Below, piece after piece: positions 13,912 to 17,023 of a stretch of DNA of 17,023 bases. The notes below the pieces were generated by a model. That model did not search any database. It was not told the origin of the DNA and worked only from the letters and a program-made list of their open reading frames with translations. The position numbers and the translations under genes were made by a program. The DNA is taken from contig JAEDMR010000020.1 of assembly GCA_016302925.1 (NCBI GenBank), positions 1 to 17,023 on the forward strand, given 5' to 3'. Source of the stretch: Bacillota bacterium. GTDB taxonomy: Bacteria > Bacillota > Clostridia > Peptostreptococcales > Anaerovoracaceae. Numbering within the stretch: position 1 is the stretch's first letter; every line of letters starts with the position of its first letter.

Positions 13912-13978
13912 ATAATTTCAGCGATGCACTGACAAACCAGTTAAATCAACATTTGAAATATAAAGGAGAATCCAAAAA

Positions 13979-14818
13979 ATGAACAGTCAATCCAACGTAA
14001 AGAAAGTAATCGGCGTCGTATCCGGCAAAGGCGGCGTGGGTAAGTCCTCCGTGACTTCCATGCTGGCAGTGGCCACCCAGCGTCTGGGATATAACGTGGC
14101 AATTCTGGATGCGGATGTGACCGGTCCGTCCATTCCGACGGCCTTTGGCCTGAAGGAAAAGGCAGCCGGCACGGATCTGGGCATCTTCCCGGTGGTTTCC
14201 AAGACAGGAATTCGAACCATGTCCGTCAACTCCCTGCTGGAAGATACCACCGATCCCGTGGTATGGAGAGGTCCGGTGCTCAGCGGTGTCATCGAGCAGT
14301 TCTGGAATGACGTGATCTGGGGCGAAGTGGATGTGATGTATGTGGACATGCCGCCGGGAACCGGCGATGTGGCACTGACGGTATTCCAGTCCCTGCCGCT
14401 GGACGGTCTGGTGATCGTAACTTCCCCGCAGGAACTGGTTTCCATGATCGTGGAAAAGGCGGTAAAGATGGCCAATATGATGAAGGTTCCTGTCATTGGT
14501 ATCGTGGAAAACATGTCTTACTTCCAGTGCCCGGACTGCGGCAAACAGCATAAGATTTTCGGCGAAAGCCATATTGAAGAGGTCGCCGCAAAATATGCAA
14601 TCCCGACTCTGTCTCAGCTGCCGATGAATCCGAAGATCGCGGCTGCCTGCGATAAGGGCATGATTGAGCTTTTCGAGGGCGACTGGCTGGATAACATGGT
14701 GGACGCCTGCCTGAAAGCAGACAATCCGGACAAGCATGACGGCATGCCGCCTGCACCGGAAGGCTGCAGCGGAAGCTGTGAAAGCTGCGGCGTGGAAGGC
14801 TGCGGCAGCCGCCAGTAA
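13979..14818 (+). CDS. mrp: Mrp/NBP35 (ApbC-type) Fe-S cluster carrier P-loop ATPase
   Basis: The start at 13979 has AAAGGAG at 13962-13968. The 279-residue protein has the deviant Walker A of the MinD/Mrp group, SGKGGVGKSS (15-24), then LDADVTGPSIPTAFGL, VDMPPGTGDVALTVFQSLPL split at about 120-140, and CPDCGK (CxxC, near residues 183-188), whose cysteines bridge a 4Fe-4S cluster at the dimer interface. The family carries Fe-S clusters to apo-proteins in the cytoplasm. The N-terminal MIP18-like domain of longer Mrp proteins is absent, as in many anaerobes. The C-terminus adds a Cys-rich tail, EGCSGSCESCGVEGCG, which may bind a further metal or cluster. It appears to be monocistronic and converges on the lytic transglycosylase gene. 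Confidence 0.93.
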   Translation: MNSQSNVKKVIGVVSGKGGVGKSSVTSMLAVATQRLGYNVAILDADVTGPSIPTAFGLKEKAAGTDLGIFPVVSKTGIRTMSVNSLLEDTTDPVVWRGPVLSGVIEQFWNDVIWGEVDVMYVDMPPGTGDVALTVFQSLPLDGLVIVTSPQELVSMIVEKAVKMANMMKVPVIGIVENMSYFQCPDCGKQHKIFGESHIEEVAAKYAIPTLSQLPMNPKIAAACDKGMIELFEGDWLDNMVDACLKADNPDKHDGMPPAPEGCSGSCESCGVEGCGSRQ

Positions 14819-14844
14819 ACGAAAGAATCCATTCAACATTGCAT

Positions 14845-14876
14845 AAAAAAAACAGCCGGACATCGTTCGGCTGTTT
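14845..14876. terminator. Shared bidirectional terminator between mrp and the lytic transglycosylase
   Basis: AAACAGCCG (14850-14858) pairs with CGGCTGTTT (14868-14876) around a 9-base loop. On the minus strand the stem is followed by eight T residues, a strong terminator for the leftward gene. On the plus strand the T-tract is short (TTTC), so termination of mrp may be weaker. Confidence 0.85.
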
Positions 14877-14900
14877 CGCTGTTTCAGGGAATTTGTGTTT

Positions 14901-15674
14901 CTAAATAAAATCGTACTTTTCCAGATAGGCTTTGATTTCCCGGCGGGTTTGCAGCATGGCTTTGGCCGCTGCCGTGGAACAGCGGCCTTTCTGTACTGCA
15001 TAGCCGCCGTACACGTAGCCGGACAGGGCCTTGGTGTAAGTGCCGAATTCTTTTTTCATGCCTCCCAGATACCGGGCTGCCACATCGATGCTGACCTCAG
15101 CTTTATAGAGGCTGGACGGCTTGTAGCCGTATCTTCTGGCCAGACTGTCGCTGGTCTGCATCATGCCCTTATAGCCATATGGGCTGGTGGCTTTGGAATT
15201 GAATCCGCTTTCCCGCTGGGCCAGGGCCATGAGAATCTTCGGATCCAGATCGTATTTCTTTCCGGCATCGATGAAGGTCTGTGCCAGATTTCTGGACCAT
15301 ACCTTTCCCATCTTCGGGTTGATCTTCCGCATGTAGGAAGCAAGACCGTTTCTGTATTTTTCCGCTTTCAGGCGAGCAGCCTTTTCTTTGGCGGTTTCCT
15401 TCGGCGTGTCTTCTTCGTCGGACTTCGTATCTTCTTCCGCAGACTCCGTATTGCCTTCCGTGAGCTCCGTATCCTCGCCGGACACTTCTTCGGAACCGGC
15501 GGAACCGGTTTCTGCATTTTCTTCCGTCACTGACGCTTCGGTTTCGGTTTCAGACACAGATTCTTCCGTGCCAGCCTGTATCTCCGATTCCGGAACAGTA
15601 TCTGCAAAGGCCGGAGCCCATGTACACAACACCATTGCCAGCGTCAGAACGGCTGCAATCAGTTTCTTATACAT
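14901..15674 (-). CDS. Secreted lytic transglycosylase (SLT domain)
   Basis: The start at 15674 (MYKKLIAAVLTLAMVL) has AGGAG about 8 bases upstream; the in-frame ATG at 15704 lies before the ribosome site and is rejected. The 257-residue product has a signal peptide cut near APAFA-DT (residue 25), an acidic Glu/Ser/Thr-rich linker (about 26-95), a basic stretch, and a C-terminal SLT/lysozyme-like domain. Catalytic Glu155 lies in LAQRESGFNSKA, followed by SPYGYKGMMQ and later YLGGMKKEFG. Such enzymes cleave the MurNAc-GlcNAc bond of peptidoglycan to leave a 1,6-anhydro end. The disordered linker probably lets the domain reach into the wall. It has its own promoter and ends at a shared terminator. 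Confidence 0.92.
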   Translation of the reverse strand: MYKKLIAAVLTLAMVLCTWAPAFADTVPESEIQAGTEESVSETETEASVTEENAETGSAGSEEVSGEDTELTEGNTESAEEDTKSDEEDTPKETAKEKAARLKAEKYRNGLASYMRKINPKMGKVWSRNLAQTFIDAGKKYDLDPKILMALAQRESGFNSKATSPYGYKGMMQTSDSLARRYGYKPSSLYKAEVSIDVAARYLGGMKKEFGTYTKALSGYVYGGYAVQKGRCSTAAAKAMLQTRREIKAYLEKYDFI

Positions 15675-15731
15675 AAATAATTCTCCTCTTCTTTGTTCAG
15701 ACATACCGAAAAATATTCAGCATGCCGTTCC

Positions 15732-15760
15732 ATTATAACCTAAAATGGCGGTTTTGTCCA
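15732..15760 (-). promoter_or_regulatory. Sigma-A-like promoter of the lytic transglycosylase gene
   Basis: On the minus strand TGGACA (15760-15755), a 17-base spacer and TATAAT (15737-15732). It lies about 58 bases upstream of the ATG. No equally good promoter was found for the divergent DUF5685 gene; TAGAAT at 15845-15850 is only a weak -10 candidate. Confidence 0.75.
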
Positions 15761-15881
15761 CTTTTACGAGGAAAAGCACCCCGGAAATGACGGAAACAAC
15801 AGAATTATTCACACAAAGCACACACATTCATGGTCATTTTATTTTAGAATGTTTCATAGGAACAGGGAGGGTATGAAAAAC

Positions 15882-16751
15882 ATGTTCGGGTATGTAATGA
15901 TCAATAAACCGGAATTAAAAATAAAGGATTTCGAGCAGTACCGAAGCTATTACTGCGGACTTTGCGAAGCGCTGAAACGGCGGCACGGGCTGATCGGAAG
16001 ATCCATGCTGAATTACGACATGGTATTTCTGGTCATGCTGCTCAGCGATCTGTATGATGTGGAGAGCGAAGAAACCTGCGGCCGGTGTATGATGCATCCG
16101 GTTCATAAGCACTGCCAGCGGTATAACACGGTCAGCGATTACTGCGCAGATATGTGTGTGCTTCTGTCTTATCATAAATGTGTGGATGACTGGAATGACG
16201 AAAAAAAGCTGAGCCGCTGGGCACTGGCGAAACTTCTGCGCCCGAAGGCGAAAAAAGTGGAAGCCAGGTATCCGGAAAAAGCCTCCTTCATCGAAAAAAA
16301 GCTGAATATGCTTTATATCACCGAGCGGGCGAAGAATACGCCCATCGATAAGGTGGCCAAGGCCTTCGGAGAGATTATGGCAGAGGTTTTCGCATATAAA
16401 GACGATTTCTGGAAAGAAGACTTATATAAGATCGGCTTTTATCTGGGAAAATTCATTTACCTGCTGGATGCCTATGAAGATATCGAGCTGGATCTGAAGA
16501 CCGGAGACTATAATCCGTTTAAGGAAATCTGCCGCAATGATAATTTCGAAGAGCAGGCTCTGCAGCTGATGATGCTGATGATGGGAGAATGTACCGATGC
16601 CTTCGAACGGCTTCCGTTGGTGGAAAACGTGGAGATTTTGCGGAATATTCTGTACTCCGGTGTATGGGTGCGGTACGGCCAGGTGAAATCCAGACGACTG
16701 GAAAAGAAAAATAAAGAAACGGCAGAGGAGAACAGGGATGAATCCTTATGA
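15882..16751 (+). CDS. DUF5685 family protein of unknown function
   Basis: The start at 15882 (MFGYVMINKPELKIKD) is chosen because it is the conserved N-terminus of the family; AGGGAGG lies at 15864-15870. ATGs at 15849 and 15873 are alternatives. The 289-residue protein is largely helical with no signal peptide. It is rich in Cys in its first 100 residues: C25/C28 in YYCGLCEAL, C66/C69, C78, C88, C92 and C100, some probably binding a metal. Two acidic motifs, VDDWNDE (101-107) and LDAYED (195-200), are spaced like the Asp-rich motifs of isoprenoid-synthase-fold enzymes, but no such activity is known for it. The next gene, a J-domain protein, overlaps it by 14 bases, so the two are probably co-translated. 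Confidence 0.85.
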   Translation: MFGYVMINKPELKIKDFEQYRSYYCGLCEALKRRHGLIGRSMLNYDMVFLVMLLSDLYDVESEETCGRCMMHPVHKHCQRYNTVSDYCADMCVLLSYHKCVDDWNDEKKLSRWALAKLLRPKAKKVEARYPEKASFIEKKLNMLYITERAKNTPIDKVAKAFGEIMAEVFAYKDDFWKEDLYKIGFYLGKFIYLLDAYEDIELDLKTGDYNPFKEICRNDNFEEQALQLMMLMMGECTDAFERLPLVENVEILRNILYSGVWVRYGQVKSRRLEKKNKETAEENRDESL

Positions 16752-17023
16752 GATATTAGGCGTTTCCTATGACGCATCAGAAGAAGAAATCAAAAAAGCG
16801 TACCGGCAGCTGAGCAGAAAGTATCATCCGGATGCCAACATCAACAATCCGAATAAGGATGCCTATGAAGAAAAATTCAAGGAGGTTCAGCAGGCCTATA
16901 AGACCATCATGGATCAGCGGCAGGGCAAGGGACAGGCTGCGGCAGAAGACTTCTGGGGATTCGGACAGGCCGGCTACGGACAGGGATACGGTTACGGTCA
17001 GGCAGGTGCCCGTACGGAGACTC
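16738..17023 (+). CDS. J-domain (DnaJ-type) co-chaperone, cut by the window end
   Basis: The start at 16738 has GAGGAG at 16725-16730 and overlaps the end of the DUF5685 gene. The visible 95 residues begin MNPYEILGVSYDASEEEIKK and contain the J domain (about 2-60) with the HPD tripeptide (KYHPDAN) needed to stimulate Hsp70 ATPase. After it comes a Gly/Gln/Tyr-rich stretch (about 65-90, GQAGYGQGYGYGQAG). The extent beyond the window is unknown, so it cannot be said whether zinc fingers or a membrane helix follow. It is a separate J protein rather than canonical dnaJ, since dnaK and grpE are not adjacent here. Confidence 0.9.
   Translation, partial: MNPYEILGVSYDASEEEIKKAYRQLSRKYHPDANINNPNKDAYEEKFKEVQQAYKTIMDQRQGKGQAAAEDFWGFGQAGYGQGYGYGQAGARTET

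Larger units (their letters stand above)
13537..13978. other. Non-coding spacer between the second serpin and mrp
   Basis: No gene is seen in these 442 bases; open frames are short and lack ribosome sites. It holds the 12-bp inverted repeat at 13574-13612, an AT-rich middle (13680-13765) with a TATAAT at 13757-13762 lacking a good -35, a terminator-like hairpin at 13778-13816, a small GC hairpin (CGGGCTG 13845-13851 with CAGCCCG 13862-13868), and the mrp promoter. A short non-coding RNA between about 13765 and 13820 is possible but not supported further. Confidence 0.65.

Noticed and set aside
13946..15001. 351-residue leftward frame opposite mrp
   Set aside because: Mirrors the mrp coding sequence, crosses the terminator, and resembles no protein family.

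Overview
The window looks like chromosomal DNA from an anaerobic, spore-forming member of the Clostridia (Firmicutes). The main support is a compact spoVAC-spoVAD-spoVAE cluster with a sigma-G-type promoter. Strong AGGAGG-type ribosome sites, sigma-A-type promoters and families typical of gut Clostridia (AGCS amino-acid symporter, XRE regulator with a membrane anchor, DUF5685, Mrp ATPase) agree with this. No rRNA, tRNA, CRISPR array, integrase or insertion sequence was seen, so the genus cannot be fixed from the sequence alone.

Layout, left to right. Positions 1-2233 hold a leftward run: a transglutaminase-like protein, a Maf nucleotide pyrophosphatase whose start overlaps the preceding stop, and the first 29 codons of mscL. 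A divergent intergenic region (2234-2416) carries a sigma-A-like promoter for that run and a sigma-G-like promoter for the rightward spoVA genes (2417-4369), which encode forespore proteins for dipicolinic acid uptake. Next is a repeat-rich spacer (about 4370-4790) and a possible 51-residue membrane protein. An alanine/glycine:cation symporter follows (5106-6515), with its own promoter and a strong terminator. After it lies an XRE regulator with one membrane helix whose frame has no stop of its own and runs antisense through the convergent HAD-phosphatase gene. The HAD gene and an upstream PlsC-type acyltransferase with a zinc-ribbon extension are read leftward.

The most distinctive block is 9640-13536. 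Four tightly packed rightward genes encode an ECF sigma factor, a single-pass membrane protein in the anti-sigma position, and two serpins, each with a lipoprotein signal. Overlaps of 17 and 14 bases and a 22-base gap point to one transcription unit. The serpins share nearly the same reactive-loop hinge but have different predicted scissile regions. The inferred picture is an envelope-facing protease-defence or protease-sensing operon in which sigma and anti-sigma control surface-anchored suicide inhibitors.

The right end holds a 442-base spacer with a perfect 12-bp inverted repeat and an mrp promoter, a Mrp/NBP35 Fe-S carrier ATPase with a Cys-rich tail, and a convergent secreted lytic transglycosylase; the two genes are separated by one hairpin terminator. 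Divergently from the transglycosylase lie a DUF5685 protein and, overlapping its end, a J-domain protein cut by the window edge.
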